Shown here: piece by piece, positions 45,027 to 55,839 of the stretch
How positions within the stretch are numbered: the stretch's first letter is position 1
How the letters are laid out: the number at the start of each line of letters is the position of its first letter
NCBI GenBank assembly: GCA_944472135.2
Contig: OX235266.1
Location: 12,503,925-12,567,924 of the forward strand
Direction of reading: 5' to 3'
DNA length: 64,000 nucleotides
From: Trichobilharzia regenti
Taxonomy: Eukaryota > Platyhelminthes > Trematoda > Strigeidida > Schistosomatidae
Notes under the pieces: generated by a model
The model's input: the letters and a program-made list of their open reading frames with translations, nothing else
The model's database searches: none
Told to the model about the DNA's origin: nothing
Program-made: the position numbers and the translations under genes

Positions 45027-45589
45027 TATTATAAGTCCAAATTTGCTTGCTTTATTCTGATTGTCTGCTTCAGGACGGCTGAATCGGCTGTTATTTTGGC
45101 TTATAAATTTCGCTTTCACTTCTTCCACCTGTAGGCGGTCAGGGATATTAGGACGGGAGAAAACTCCGATTTCGATCAGGAACTCACATAGATATCCGCC
45201 GGGGATCGGTAACTCAATTCTCGATCATTTGGAAATAACTCACAGAAAACGGAGTTGTAAAACAGATTTAGAAAATAAGATAATAGAAATGATTTCAAAG
45301 AGTATTTCTGTACAGGAAGTTAGGAAAACGAAGTTGAAATCAAAGCTCTGACGGTAAAAGAAATTGAATAAAACGTTTCTAAAACACAGGGTTCGGGTGT
45401 TTCCTCACGAACAACTAAAGCTTAGGATGCATGAACATGTTGTAGACAAAATTCTTTCAACAGTTTGATTGCTCTATACATATGATTCGAAGTGAAATCT
45501 GTGCTAATGCTACGTGAACAAAGGTAATAATAGACTTCAGAATTGTGGTGATGGCAGTTCTGAGTTTTCTTTTAGACAACAGTCCTGGT

Positions 45590-46265
45590 AAGCAATCATG
45601 GGCCCATTTAGACTCACATATTCAACTTCTTAGGACCAAGTGAATTGGTAAATGTGCATTGAGGTCACCAACAGTGGAATCTTATCTTTAAAAGTTCAGT
45701 GAACAAAAACATGTGTGAAGAAGATGAGTTGAAGAGAAGCAATAAGGAATGTTCTTTGGAATGCTGTCCACATGCGCCTTCGGAAAACGTCACTACTTGT
45801 CTCTCCTTTATATGTCCAATTTACAATTTGCTTTGGCTTTAGCATATCCAGGTTTCGTGGCGTATCAGTCTTTCTGTTCAGGTGTTTGTCAATGAAAGAG
45901 GTTGGATATCCCATCTTCGGTCATAGTATTTCTGAAAGATTCCACTTCCTCACTCAATGGGAATATGTAGTAAATTCTTATTTCAAGAGAGATAACGACT
46001 CGAAAAAACTGTGGTGGTTTATCAACTATCCATTTCAATTTAGATTTCGTTAGATTACTCTTTGTCAAGTTCTTTTTGAAAGCTGTGCCTCTACCAAAAG
46101 TGATTAACTTTATGATTCTTCTAAAATTTTGAATTCTAATGTAAACGTTGAACAGGTTGACTGTCAATTGGAGGGCATTGAACTCAAGATACGCTAAGAA
46201 AGAATCGACGAGTAATGAACCGAGTGGGTAACGAATCGCTTCTCGAACTTTTTTTGCCGATATAT
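45590..46265 (-). pseudogene. PLE-C polyprotein fragment
   Basis: The minus frame 45914-45696 reads GYPTSFIDKHLNRK and VNWTYKGETSSDVFRRRMWT, followed in another frame by DKIPLLVTSMHIYQFT (about 45690-45640), the lead-in to the nuclease seen in the 31.8 kb copy. Upstream (46167-45889) is the RT-distal region. The nuclease itself is cut off near 45600. Multiple frameshifts. Confidence 0.7.
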
Positions 46266-46473
46266 TCGGCTGAACATTCTATATGCCTTTCAGTATTAGT
46301 TCACTGATGTACCTAGTGGGTCTTTGAGTCGACAAACGTATAAATGAAACTCATAGTTTCCGTTAAGACGATACTGAGGAATAGGAAAACTACATCTATT
46401 GAAGCGATAGTTGACCAGATAGAAATATTTTGTTACTAACTGCCAGGAATCTCTGACCTCTGTCATCAATTTC

Positions 46474-46474
<1 letters not shown>

Positions 46475-46513
<39 letters not shown>
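46475..46513. repeat. (TA)n microsatellite
   Basis: About 19 TA units, directly abutting an FB-tRNA copy. Confidence 0.95.
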
Positions 46514-46516
<3 letters not shown>

Positions 46517-46690
46517 GTGGTTGGAGGCTATCGCGGGAAGCCTTGGACCTAGGTTTCGCGCTAGTTGTCAGTTGTCAGCATCGCGTATCTACAACCGTGA
46601 AGGAACTCATATCCCATCCGAGATTAGAACCGGTGAACTCAATGTGCACCGAAAATGGATTAAATACATCACGCTAGTTAGTACTAATGT
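46514..46690 (-). mobile_element. FB-tRNA element, partial minus copy
   Basis: AGGTGGTTGGAGGCTATCGC, GGGAAGCCTTGGACCTAGGT, GAAGGAACTCATATCCCATC and the reversed B box GAGATTAGAACCGGTGA. Confidence 0.65.
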
Positions 46691-46699
46691 GAAGTTGCT

Positions 46700-47200
46700 T
46701 ATTCTTAGTTACACAATTATATTAATATCAGTAATTATAATCAATAATTACCATAACAACGGCTCCATGTCTAATGATATGCACTGTATGTGATAATGTC
46801 TCAGTAGATTTGTATGTGCACTTAAAACCTTAAGTGTAACTGACTATGTTAACTGTTTTATTGACAGTAAACTGAGTAGTATGTGGGATTTAGTGTTGAA
46901 GATTGACATTTAAAAAAAATAGCACATCGTTTTTATCTATCATGTGAGATGATAGGCACATAAGAGAAGTTATGCATGGTTACTTACTGCCTGATTTAAT
47001 GACTGCACTCAGTAGTTTTAAGGTAAACTATGTTAAAAGTGGATAAGAGTGTGGTAGGCACATTAGTCATGCATTTTTGATGCTTTTCAAATGCCCACAC
47101 AATCCACTTAAAATTATTTGTCAATGAAATTTTATTTTTAGAGTAGAATGGTATAGAATAATTCAATAATTCAATCCCATGAATTAAAATTCAATCGGAA
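46700..47200. other. AT-rich gene-free stretch
   Basis: Nothing recognised. Confidence 0.35.
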
Positions 47201-47273
47201 CGAAGAATATTGTTTTCATGGAGGATTTAATCATGAGCTGACATCAGTTAGAGAACCACTGGAAAACCTGGGA

Positions 47274-47319
47274 GTACTGGACAGCTGTTTCGTCCTAGTT
47301 TGGGACTCTTCAGCAGGAC
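47274..47319 (-). ncRNA. Hammerhead ribozyme, core intact
   Basis: The minus strand has CUGAAGA, GUCC/GGAC stem II with loop CAAACUA, GAAA, CAGCUG and GUC. Stem I (GUCCUG with CAGUAC) has one mismatch. Confidence 0.75.
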
Positions 47320-47414
47320 GCACCCACCGGGATTCGAACCCAGGACCTTCTGGTTACAAGGCGAGCTCGTAGACCATTGAGCCACTGATCCTGGGTTTGA
47401 ATCCCGGTGGTTGC

Positions 47415-47460
47415 GTACTGCTGAAGAATCCCAAACTAGGACGAAACAGCTGTCTAGTAC
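47415..47460 (+). ncRNA. Hammerhead ribozyme, nearly intact
   Basis: GUACUG/UAGUAC stem I (one G-U pair), CUGAAGA, stem II weakened at its base (AUCC/GGAC), GAAA, CAGCUG, GUC. Confidence 0.65.
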
Positions 47461-47816
47461 TCCCAGGTTTTCCAGTGGTTCTCTAACTGATGCCAGCTCA
47501 TGATTAAATCCTCCATGCAGTCAAACAAAATCCCTACAAAACCAATACTTGAAAATGAATCTGATGCTCACTAGTGACTGGCCCTATTCAGGCAGTTAAC
47601 CTGGGGTTCTAGTGGGAAGCCGTGACCAGTAGGGTACAGCAGGTTGAAGATGAGACTGTAACTCATCGAAGAAGACATTGCGAAGTGGTCGCGCTATATC
47701 GTGAATTGGCAGAAGTTAGAATTCAAGGACCATTGGATCGGGTCCCAGTGGCTCAATGGTCTACGAGCTCGCCTTGTAACCAGAAGGTCCTGGGTTCGAA
47801 TATTGGCGGTGGGTGC

Positions 47817-47862
47817 GTCCTGCTGAAGAGTCCCAAACTAGGACAAAACAGCTGTCCAGTAC
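47817..47862 (+). ncRNA. Hammerhead-like motif, GAAA lost
   Basis: CUGAAGA and stem II are intact but GAAA has become AAAA (G12 position). This is predicted to abolish cleavage. Confidence 0.7.
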
Positions 47863-47984
47863 TCCCAGGTTTTCCAGTGGTTCTCTAACTGATGTCAGCT
47901 CATGATTAAATCCTCCATGCAATCAAACAAAATCCCTACAAAATCAATACTTGAATATTCTTTTCAACAGATTATCCTCTTCAG

Positions 47985-48790
47985 GTTCTTACAATTATGA
48001 AAATCTTTCGCGCGATACGCTGGCCAAGTTTCTGAACCGTATAGAAGAACTGAATGACCAACTTCACATTTTTGTTGGAAATTCAAATCTTGTTGCTTAT
48101 GCTGTCTGAGTGCAGATGATTTTCAAACAGGTTTCGGGTTGATGAAGCAATATCTTGCCTTTCCAATAATAGCTGGCTCGCTCTGACATCTTCATCCATT
48201 CCGACTGACTGCAGTTGAAACTGTGTTTTCTGATCAGATAAGTGAAGCCAGGAAGTCACCTCTGTGAAATATCTCCCATTGATGTCGATTGGTTTTTAGC
48301 TGTTGTTGCTTTTGCTGTTGTTTTCCTACCGTCATCACCTCCATCCTCTCGATGTTCACTTGAAGTCTTGTCTTCGCTGCCTGCTACTTCAGCCAGTTTG
48401 TTGGTTTTCGCTTGTAAGTCTTCGAGTGAAATCCAAATCTTCCTGTCTTTTCGCTGCCCACAGTTTGACGCACAGTCCAGTTCACCACAATCAGGAATAT
48501 CTTCGGTGTGATATAAGCAACCGGCCCTGGCGCACTGCACTGCCTAGGGTTGAAGCAGTTTTCAAATTACTTCTGGATCAAGGCTTTTGAGGGCTTTTTT
48601 GAAGTTGGTGAAGTTGAGGCGGATGTTTGACTGTTGTTGTATGGCTCTGTTCGATGACGATGAGGCGTAGAGTTGCAAAATTTGATCAGCACATGATTTG
48701 CCTCTCTTGAATCTAGCTAGCAGTTCTGCATCCGGTTCATTTTGGTATTCTTAATAAGAATAGTTCCTTTATTATAACTGTAACATAAAT
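47985..48790 (-). pseudogene. RTE-like LINE, internal fragment
   Basis: From CGCGATACGCTGGCCAAGTT through TTGATGAAGCAATATCTTGC, the inverted CAA tract (48300-48325), the minus frame 48540-48256 (DLQAKTNKLAEVAGSEDKTS, the segment after motif C), to the decayed RT motif A region (AGTTGGTGAAGTTGAGGCGG near 48605) and GATCAGCACATGATTTGCCT. 3' end absent. Confidence 0.8.
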
Positions 48791-48794
48791 GTCG

Positions 48795-49420
48795 AGCTTG
48801 TGGACGAATTTTTCAAAATGTATATTCTTTATTTATTAATCAGTTTCAAAATTCATCTGGGAGTTATATTTAGATAGTTGTTTTGAAACATCATTGGTTC
48901 CTAATCTGGTTTCTGTTAAGGAGAGATTATTTTAGACACGATCATGAAGTAAGCATGGGACGGTTATTTAGTCGTTTACTAGGTGTGGTTCACCACCGCC
49001 TTGGCCTTCGTGTTGATTTTCGTCTTCCCAAACGGTAGGGAAGTAGACTCTGTGATGTCCTTTGTATTTTTGTAGTTTTTACTTTTGTAGTTCATTTTCT
49101 CTCCATGTTATCTCGTTTTTCCTTATTGATTATATCCGGTTGACCATTCATCATTCAGCTAATCAGTTGGCGATCCCCGGGACAACGTAAGACTATGAAC
49201 TCATGCATTTTTATTTATTTTGTTGCTGACTGACAATAACCTCTGACCTTTTTTGTTAATTCACATTATATCCCCCTAATAATCTCACAGCTTTGAAGTG
49301 AAGTTACGAAAAGCAGTGATCCTTTTTGATAACTTCTGTACTTTTAGTTCCATTAATTCTAAAAGCTTTTTATGTGTGTTTATACAGGGAATTAGTGTAT
49401 TTCTTTCCTCTGAATTACTG
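48795..49420. other. Gene-free stretch
   Basis: No supported feature. Confidence 0.35.
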
Positions 49421-49427
49421 ATAACAG

Positions 49428-49605
49428 CGGTGGCACAGCGTTGCGATGCATGCCAACCATGCATGTAGTCCGGGGTTCGATCTCCGGCCGCCAACCAAAT
49501 CCAGTAATAAGATTGGTAAAGTGAATAGGTTGGGCAAGGGGCTGACAACCTATCTCATGCCTCTAGCTTCAAGCCGTTTTTTTCCACTAGGAACGTAAAG
49601 GAATA
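49428..49605 (+). mobile_element. SINE-L copy
   Basis: GCGGTGGCACAGCGTTGCGA, CAACCATGCATGTAGTCCGG, GGTTCGATCTCCGGCC, GTTGGGCAAGGGGCTGACAA, AGCTTCAAGCCGTTTTTTTC, CACTAGGAACGTAAAGGAAT with an AAAT/AAT tail. Confidence 0.85.
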
Positions 49606-50114
49606 AAATAAAACTAAAATAAATAATAATAATAATAATCATGGCTTATTTTATGACAGGGGACAGTTTTCGCGCATCCCCCTGTTAGTCCTATGTGACT
49701 CATCTAAGCTTATAACAGTGTGGGAACGCAGAAGACACAACAGTCTCTGTTGTGAGAAACTGTTTAAATAAGGACATATATGTATATGTATATGCAAACA
49801 GTGAACACACTCGAGCTTAAAATGTGAGAATACATGCGAGCTTATAACTAGAACTCATGGATATGAGATTTTCTGCATTTTTGACTGATTGACATTTAAG
49901 CATCTTTTGTTATTAGATTACTAGAACAAGTTTTAGTAGTAAATATACTACACGTGAAATTTTAGATTGCTAAATATATACAGAAATTGTCTGGTGATGT
50001 GACTAAGTTTGGTTGAAGAAGTTCTAATGATGTATTCATTTAACTCATGGATAATTCCCATTAATATATTTAGAAAACTAAGACAAGTGATTCATATATA
50101 TAAATATATATTTA

Positions 50115-50305
50115 TATATAATGGAAAAGATTTGTAGCTCAGGTGGATGATTTTGATGTGGTTGGACAGTCAATTTGCGTAGCTTTCATCGTCCTACTAG
50201 GAGACATCTTCAGCGCATACTTCAATGTGAAGTGTGCCCTAAAATGTTTGGCTAGTAGGGCGTTGAAAGGTTTGCAAATTAACTATCCAGCTCAGAGAAC
50301 ACAAG
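50115..50305. repeat. Imperfect foldback repeat
   Basis: AGTCAATTTGCGTAGCTTTC, ATCGTCCTACTAGG on the left is echoed in reverse complement by CTAGTAGGGCGTTGAAAGG, TTTGCAAATTAACT on the right, with the centre near 50228. Related scraps at 2.7, 36.7 and 40.0 kb. It flanks the 3' side of the minus PLE-C at 50.8-51.2 kb, so it may be part of a PLE terminal repeat. Confidence 0.5.
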
Positions 50306-50797
50306 CACATCAAAATCATATATATATATATATATCACGAAATATACACATTGGGTCATAGGAGTTATTAAGAAGACAGTTGCAGCGAAGAAAATTTTCT
50401 TTCGACAAAGTCATCATCTAGGCTGTACTTTCGTGTATTTATATCAAATGGATGGGGAAGTTGCAGAATAATTTCCGGTTAAAAGTCAAATTAATAAAAA
50501 TTAAAATTAGGAATTAGAATACCATAATAAACAGGGGGATGGATAAAACAAACAAAGTAGCATCATAATAACTAAGAAGATTGACATTGTACAATTAGGG
50601 GTAGAAATGCAGAAATAACAAAATGGACAGGATGTTTGGATCAAAAAACTAATGTGATGAATAATTGTTTATGCGATCAGGGATTAAATGTGTAGAAATA
50701 GTAAAATGACAAAATAACCACGAAATTCGGGTATGAAAATATGGTAGTGTAAACAGGGATTAAGAAAAACTTGAAATAACATGAATAAAAAGAAAGT

Positions 50798-51208
50798 TTA
50801 GATAAAAAAGGCGATAGGATGGTCATTACTAAGAAAAAAATTACCTGTTTGTGATGGCCATAGCAGGGACAGGGTTTGGACGTATTTCTTTTGGATACAT
50901 AGCGTAGGTTTGAGCTTTTGTATAGCTAGCGCCTCGGCTATGCCCAGATGTCTTGATTTCACTCCCTTTGATAGATTTGTTTGAATCTTGTATATTACTT
51001 TGAAGGATTTTTCGAAAGTCGCTGAATGTCCTGAATTGACCAGATGTTCTGTTGCCGAACTGTATACACGCTTTTGGTCTCCTTTTATTAACCAGGCTGG
51101 GTAGTGTTCACGAGCGCGTTTTCCAATTCGGCGCATGGTACGGCCAACGTACTCAGCTCCACAAGAGCAAGTAAAAACTGGTATATGCACGTTTTGATTG
51201 ATTTTCAC
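50798..51208 (-). pseudogene. PLE-C GIY-YIG endonuclease domain, open frame
   Basis: A 136-residue minus frame. Residues 7-20 PVFTCSCGAEYVGR hold the Cys-x-Cys lead-in and the YVG half of the GIY-YIG core. A conserved Arg/His block follows (RIGKRAREHYPAWL), then a His-rich TEHLVNSGHSATFEKSFKVI segment with the S-G-H motif, and a LGIAEALAIQKLKPTLCIQK tail with the catalytic-type Glu. This matches Penelope-like endonucleases, which nick target DNA for insertion. The frame is intact across the domain, but the upstream RT is not found next to it, so it is a truncated copy. The 50.37-50.8 kb DNA is probably its 3' untranslated region. Confidence 0.85.
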
Positions 51209-51819
51209 AATATTGACACATTATAACAATAATGATAAATTTTGAAACCGTGATATTGGTAATACAGTTAGTATTACAGTTCCACCACTTCCTTTTTATA
51301 TTTTCAACACCTCTGTAATCATCCCTTAATCTCATTACATATTCATTAAAACGTATTTTACTTACTTCTCATACAGTCTAGCATTACGTAATCCGTCCAT
51401 CCATTTGTTTTTTTGGCCTTTATGGACTACTACATCTACCTGAACATTTTTATTTGCCTAATCACGCTGTTTTTCCATTGTTCTTGTTATCACAGTTCGC
51501 CTCACTTTTTCATCCTTGCTGTTAATACGACCATTATTATTATTAATGCTTTAACTAATTGCACAATTTACATTCATCATCGTATTATCCTATAGACAAA
51601 ACATCATGATTTGTTTATATCTGAATTTTGTTTTGTAAAGTTATGTAGGTATATTAGAGTTAAGCCCGATCAGACCTAACTGAAAGCACAATATTGTTCG
51701 TTTGAATGTGTTGTTCTAAAATAAAATCCAATAAGACAATATTCACAATTATCCGGCTACATTGGGAGAAATAACTCTTTTAAGGTGTGAAGGATAATGG
51801 AGGGAGAGAGGCTGAACAA

Positions 51820-51918
51820 ACTTTTTCCTACCTCAGAGATTGCGCTGAAATTGAGTAATTACCCCGATAAATTAATTACGAAGTATGTATGGAAATGTAA
51901 AAATAAAATTACTTCTAT
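51820..51918 (+). pseudogene. PLE-A scrap (post-RT segment)
   Basis: Translates as EIALKLSNYPDKLITKYVWK, nearly the 23.69-23.75 kb segment (EALKLNNYPDKLIRKYV). It stops abruptly at 51918, where PLE-B starts. Confidence 0.7.
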
Positions 51919-51924
51919 GCACAA

Positions 51925-52538
51925 GCAATGTTAGGTTTACATTTGAAGGCGATTGTTTCCTCTAGGTTGATGGTGTTGCTATGGAAAGTCCGTTAGGGGC
52001 CATTTTTAGCAGATATCTATATGTCATACATTCAGAGTTTATCGGAGAATTTAATCAAAAATGTGTCACTTTATAGGAGGTATATTGACGACATTGCAAT
52101 CATAAGTGACAAGCCTTCTTCTGCCATTTCTGTTTTAAATTGAATGAAAGAGGTTCAGAACAGCATATCCCATACGTCCGTAGGAAAGGAAGATAACTGT
52201 TTATCATTCCCAGATATATTGCTTAGTCGACGGCTTGATGGGTCAATACAAAAAGACCTATTTATAGAACGGCTATCTGGACATGACGCTATCTTATTTA
52301 TCACAGTTTTTGCCCTGTTCGGTACAAAAAAGCATTAGTCCGCGAGGTGCCTCTTCAGTAGAATCCAACGAATATGCACTGAAGACACACTTGATGAAGA
52401 AGAAAGAAAGCCGACACAAACTCTGGTTGATATCTAGACAAGTTTATCAGGAGATATAAAGTAGTCAGCATATCAAACCCCACCCTCCAACACTCTGCAA
52501 GTAAGATGTGTATATCAAGCTACCATATATAGGGGATC
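51925..52538 (+). pseudogene. PLE-B RT C-terminal half (before LTR insertion)
   Basis: VDGVAMESPLGAIFSRYLYV (51970-52030) is the G-V-A-M-G-S-P-L-G region of PLE reverse transcriptase. After a frameshift, YRRYIDDIAIISDKP (52075-52120) carries the catalytic Y-x-D-D motif as YIDD. The frame 52144-52338 continues with FPDILLSRRLDGSIQKDLF. The next part (52340-52538) is the post-RT linker, reaching IKLPYIGDH at the point where the LTR element is inserted; the reading resumes at 53621. The Gly in GSP is Glu here (MESP). Frameshifts show it was already decaying. Confidence 0.85.
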
Positions 52539-52542
52539 ATAG

Positions 52543-52868
52543 TGTAACAACAGAAGACAAGGGCCAGGCAACAGATCGTTTTATTATGAAAATCAACACG
52601 TATTTATACATCTTTCAACTACATTATTATAGACAAGCGCAGTCATCTGATTGGTTGTTTAGGTAGACAAACGCAGGCTTCTGATTGGTTGTTTCGGGAT
52701 TCCTTGACAAATAGAGTTCTCTCTGCGAATCATATTTTGCCACGTTAACTTTGCTGTGATTGGTTGTTGACTCAGGCTTGTTCATATTTTCTCACGGCCC
52801 ATATTAGTGACCTAGACCTTAACGTAGATTAGTGCCAACCAATCGGCTAGCAGCCTGCTCTCATCACA
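52543..52868 (-). repeat. 3' LTR
   Basis: 326 bp. The minus strand starts TGTGATGAGAGC and ends TTGTTACA. It carries three CCAAT-type boxes (plus GATTGGTTGTT), TATAAATA-like TGTATAAATACG and AATAAA close to its end. Confidence 0.9.
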
Positions 52869-53266
52869 CTCGTCCCCCCGTCAAATACGTGCGACTGAAG
52901 TCGGCTTGATCTACTTGGTGCAGGCGTCATCGTTGGCTTGTCTTGCTGTATCCATTTCTGGAGCTCGCTGACGTTCACGCGCCTCTTATTGTTCGCCATT
53001 GCGACTGTGTCTGCGTAACCCCATCTCGAAGTGACCATATATGGTCCTTCCCACTTTGGAAACTGTTTGCCTGACCCTGTCGAACATTCGTCCATACTTC
53101 GGCTCACACTTTCATATGCTGCTTTCACCCGACCTCCCAGCAGCGTCCCAAGTAGCAGCTCCATCGCTGACAGATCTTGAACGCCACTCAACTGCGCAGA
53201 AGCCTTGAAGTCCTGCCCGAAGATCCATATGTCTCCATCGAAAACAGCAGGGCATAGGCTTTCCAT
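52847..53266 (-). CDS. Gag-integrase fusion ORF of the miniature LTR element
   Basis: 139 residues on the minus strand. I chose the Met at 53266 because it lies just after the primer-site region; the frame is open further upstream into the LTR. Residues 1-60 (ESLCPAVFDGDIWIFGQDF and a helix-forming stretch) look like a Gag N-terminus. From about residue 65 the sequence FPKWEGPYMVTSRWGYADTV matches the C-terminal domain that follows integrase in Gypsy-type elements (a P-K-W-x-G-P-Y block), ending in VNVSELQKWIQQ. Protease, RT, RNase H and the integrase core are missing. The frame runs across the deletion join without a stop. The product could package RNA at most, so movement would need a full-length relative. 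Confidence 0.8.
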   Translation of the reverse strand: MESLCPAVFDGDIWIFGQDFKASAQLSGVQDLSAMELLLGTLLGGRVKAAYESVSRSMDECSTGSGKQFPKWEGPYMVTSRWGYADTVAMANNKRRVNVSELQKWIQQDKPTMTPAPSRSSRLQSHVFDGGTSVMRAGC

Positions 53267-53290
53267 TTGTCGGTAGGCAGCGACACCAAA

Positions 53291-53616
53291 TGTAACAACA
53301 GAAGACAAGGGCCAGGCAACAGATCGTTTTATTATGAAAATCAACACGTATTTATACATCTTTCAACTACATTATTATAGACAAGCGCAGTCATCTGATT
53401 GGTTGTTTAGGTAGACAAACGCAGGCTTCTGATTGGTTGTTTCGGGATTCCTTGACAAATAGAGTTCTCTCTGCGAATCATATTTTGCCACGTTAACTTT
53501 GCTGTGATTGGTTGTTGACTCAGGCTTGTTCATATTTTCTCACGGCCCATATTAGTGACCTAGACCTTAACGTAGATTAGTGCCAACCAATCGGCTAGCA
53601 GCCTGCTCTCACCACA
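53291..53616 (-). repeat. 5' LTR
   Basis: 326 bp, identical to the other LTR except for one base. Minus-strand start TGTGGTGAGAGC. The expected promoter of the element: CCAAT-type boxes, a TATAAATA-like site and an AATAAA. Confidence 0.9.
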
Positions 53617-54243
53617 ATAGCAGCTTGATAACTAGACAAAGACTGAGCTCTGCTGTTAAAAAGACTTTTTATGTGGCTAATTTCATAATAATTGAGAATG
53701 TGGAGACACTATATCCATCCGTCCAAGCCCTTTTGAACATGCGAAAAATGATGTCCTATCCTACTATATTTACTAATTTGAATATACATGTAGACACACA
53801 TAAATAGCAAGGACTTATCGATCTCTGCAAATAAGATCCGGCCTCAGAGCATATTCTAAATGGATCCAGAAACAAATGGAATCTTCAAAACCCATTGATG
53901 GTGAGAATAGGAGACCTAGCACCTCTATCGCGAAACATGATAGAGAGACAGGACGTAAAATTGATGTTTCCACACGTCTTTTAAACCCATCTATAAAACA
54001 TGTTTAGGGTAGGATGTAACGTAAATATTTTGGAAGGCCTAGTTGGCAATTAGAAAGTTTAAACCACTTTTATGCGTTCAAAAACGATTCATCAGCACAC
54101 TAAGTTTCCCTTGGTGAACTTTCTTTTGATACCATAGCAGATGTACTATGTACCTCTGTTATTTGGTTTAGTGATCTTCATTGTTATTTTCACCTTCAAT
54201 ATGTTCTGTTAACTTGACATAAATTTATTTTTTCACCACTTAA
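53617..54243 (+). pseudogene. PLE-B linker region (after LTR insertion)
   Basis: Resumes as SLITRQRLSSAVKKTFYVAN (53622-53685), the usual PLE linker after the IKLPY(I/L)GD block. It then decays (53700-54243) with stops before the nuclease. Confidence 0.7.
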
Positions 54244-54579
54244 CTCTTTATTATTTGCATAAATGTATATTCCTATGACAATTCCATATGTGATCAGAGC
54301 AGTTACATTGGAAGGACAGAAAGAAGGGCATATCTACGATTTTCTGAACATGTACCAAAAAGCTTACGTCTAAAGGGAACAAATGCTTTAAACAGTGCCA
54401 TCACCAGGCATCTCCTCGACACGGGTCATGAGGTGGACGTTGAAAAGTCGTTCAAAATTATCAATAAGCAAAATAGCTCAATTCTCCTTAAGTTTGGTGA
54501 AGCCATTTCCATCAAGCGCATGAAACCTGATTTATGCGTCCAGAAAGAAGCGGTTGTCAGACCTTCTTTGCCCTGGTAA
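54244..54579 (+). pseudogene. PLE-B GIY-YIG endonuclease, open frame
   Basis: A 111-residue frame without an internal Met start, ending TAA at 54577-54579. It shows QSSYIGRTERRAYLRFSEH (YIG core, Arg block), then ITRHLLDTGHEVDVEKSFKI (His and T-G-H motif) and a FGEAISIKRMKPDLCVQKEA tail with the conserved Glu. It is collinear with the RT piece at 51925-52538 once the LTR element is removed, so this is the C-terminus of one PLE-B. In PLEs the RT and nuclease sit in one polyprotein, so the lack of a start is expected. Confidence 0.85.
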
Positions 54580-54929
54580 CTGGATAATTTCACCTCTCTT
54601 TCCTCCGAATGTGAAATGCTAAAAGTTTCCATTGTGTTTGATTATTATTGTTCGGAATAGTGGTTGATATTGCATATTTATATATGTATATATTTTTAGT
54701 GTATGCGTATATTGATCGATTGATTTTTGTTTAAACTGAACTCTGTGCAAGTATGTTAAAATTGTTGTTGTAGATATATTTAATAATGTCTTTGCCATGT
54801 AAGCAGCTGACGAGAAGGCAACGAAATAAAAGATGGCACCATTTTATTCTGCTAAAAATGTAGTTCTTGCATTGTTCAAATTCATTAAGGGGAATAAATG
54901 TATGAAATATTTAAGATGTGTTGCGCAAA

Positions 54930-55835
54930 TACACAGTATACGATTCAGAAAAATTAGGCATTCTTATTGCTTTGTCTTAATAATAGTAGTTGTAATAATG
55001 ATAATAATAATATTAATGATGACATGGATGCCAAACATGCGCAGGATAATGACAACACCAAAAATAAGGAATCTAAATCGTCAGCAGTACTTCCTTACGA
55101 AGGAGGAACCTCAGAAACCCTACGGAGAATTATTAACAATGCAGCAGGAATAAAATTGGCATTCAGTCACCCACAAACCCAATTAGAAGCGAGCTTTGTC
55201 GGTTAAAGGATCCTGTGGAGCATTTAAAACAAAACAATTTAGTCTATCTAATACCCTGTTTGAATGGTTGACACGTCAATTACATAGGCCAAAGTAGTAG
55301 AACAGTTGCACTCAGACTAGCCGAGCATAAAAACCTAGCAAAATATAAATTAGTTGACCTGAATAAGATAAGAAATGTAGAGAATAGTTCAACTACAGCA
55401 CTCACTACATGCATTTACACACAACCATACAATAGGAAGATGGGAAAGGATGACAGTTTTATAATCTAATGCAATAGCAGTGTGTGTGTGGGGGGAGAGA
55501 TTGATAACAGAAGCTTTGTTTGTCGAATCAACTGCAAACCAACACGTGTAACAGGAATGATTCAACATCTGTCCCTGATATCTGGAAAATTATACCACCC
55601 CTACAACAGCAAATAGGAGAGGACAAAGAAAACTATGAAACTCAAGTTTCAAAGTCGTGTGATTACAGCTGATATGATTATGAATAATAAATTTTGTTCG
55701 AAACTGTGTCATCCAGTAAATAACACTGTTTCACTGACTGTGAGTGATACATCTAATGAACAAACCAATATAGAATTACCTGCTTCTACGTTACCCAAGT
55801 TTTACAGATATGATAACTATGTTTTTATTTTACTT
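54930..55835 (+). pseudogene. PLE-A C-terminus and 3' region
   Basis: An Asn/Asp-rich linker (about 54975-55050), then KSSAVLPYEGGTSETLRRII, the conserved pre-nuclease block (frame 54967-55206). A decayed nuclease follows (near 55255-55330), then the ERLITEALFVEST block (55497-55535) and the 3' region (55640-55830). The latter is the plus version of the inverted tails at 23.5 and 59.5 kb. Confidence 0.8.
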
Positions 55836-55839
55836 GAAT

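Larger units (their letters stand above)
47219..47952. mobile_element. Palindromic/tandem Salpha-like composite with target duplication
   Basis: A minus arm (47221 to about 47387) meets a plus array (about 47388-47952) holding a partial and a full monomer. The junction fuses the minus A-box region (GAGCCACTG) to the plus B-box region (CCTGGGTTTGAA). The two plus hammerheads are 402 bp apart, which gives the monomer length. Flanks GAATATTGTTTTCA (47205-47218) and GAATATTCTTTTCA (47953-47966) form a 14-bp duplication with one mismatch. The 57.1 kb composite has the same junction. Confidence 0.85.
52543..53616 (-). mobile_element. Miniature LTR retrotransposon, very young
   Basis: Two 326-bp LTRs (52543-52868, 53291-53616) differ at one base (T/C near 52864 and 53612) and enclose only 422 bp. 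TG...CA ends and a 4-bp duplication ATAG (52539-52542, 53617-53620) mark an exact insertion into PLE-B. In minus orientation a primer-site region TGGTGTCGCTGCCTACC follows the 5' LTR and a purine tract GACGGGGGGACGAG precedes the 3' LTR. The interior is a gag start fused to an integrase end, so a larger Gypsy-type element lost most of its middle and moved in trans. LTR length is close to what I recall for S. mansoni Boudicca. Confidence 0.92.

Noticed and set aside
45061..45351. 96-residue plus frame
   Set aside because: No recognised domain; lies between a TA microsatellite and a PLE relic; cannot be supported as a gene.
47622..47888. Recurrent 60-90 residue frames with VAQWSTSSPCNQKVLGS (47.6, 57.3, 57.6 kb and similar at 15.4 and 17.4 kb)
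   Set aside because: They are translations of the tRNA-like part of SINEs; the repetition reflects DNA repeats, not a protein family.
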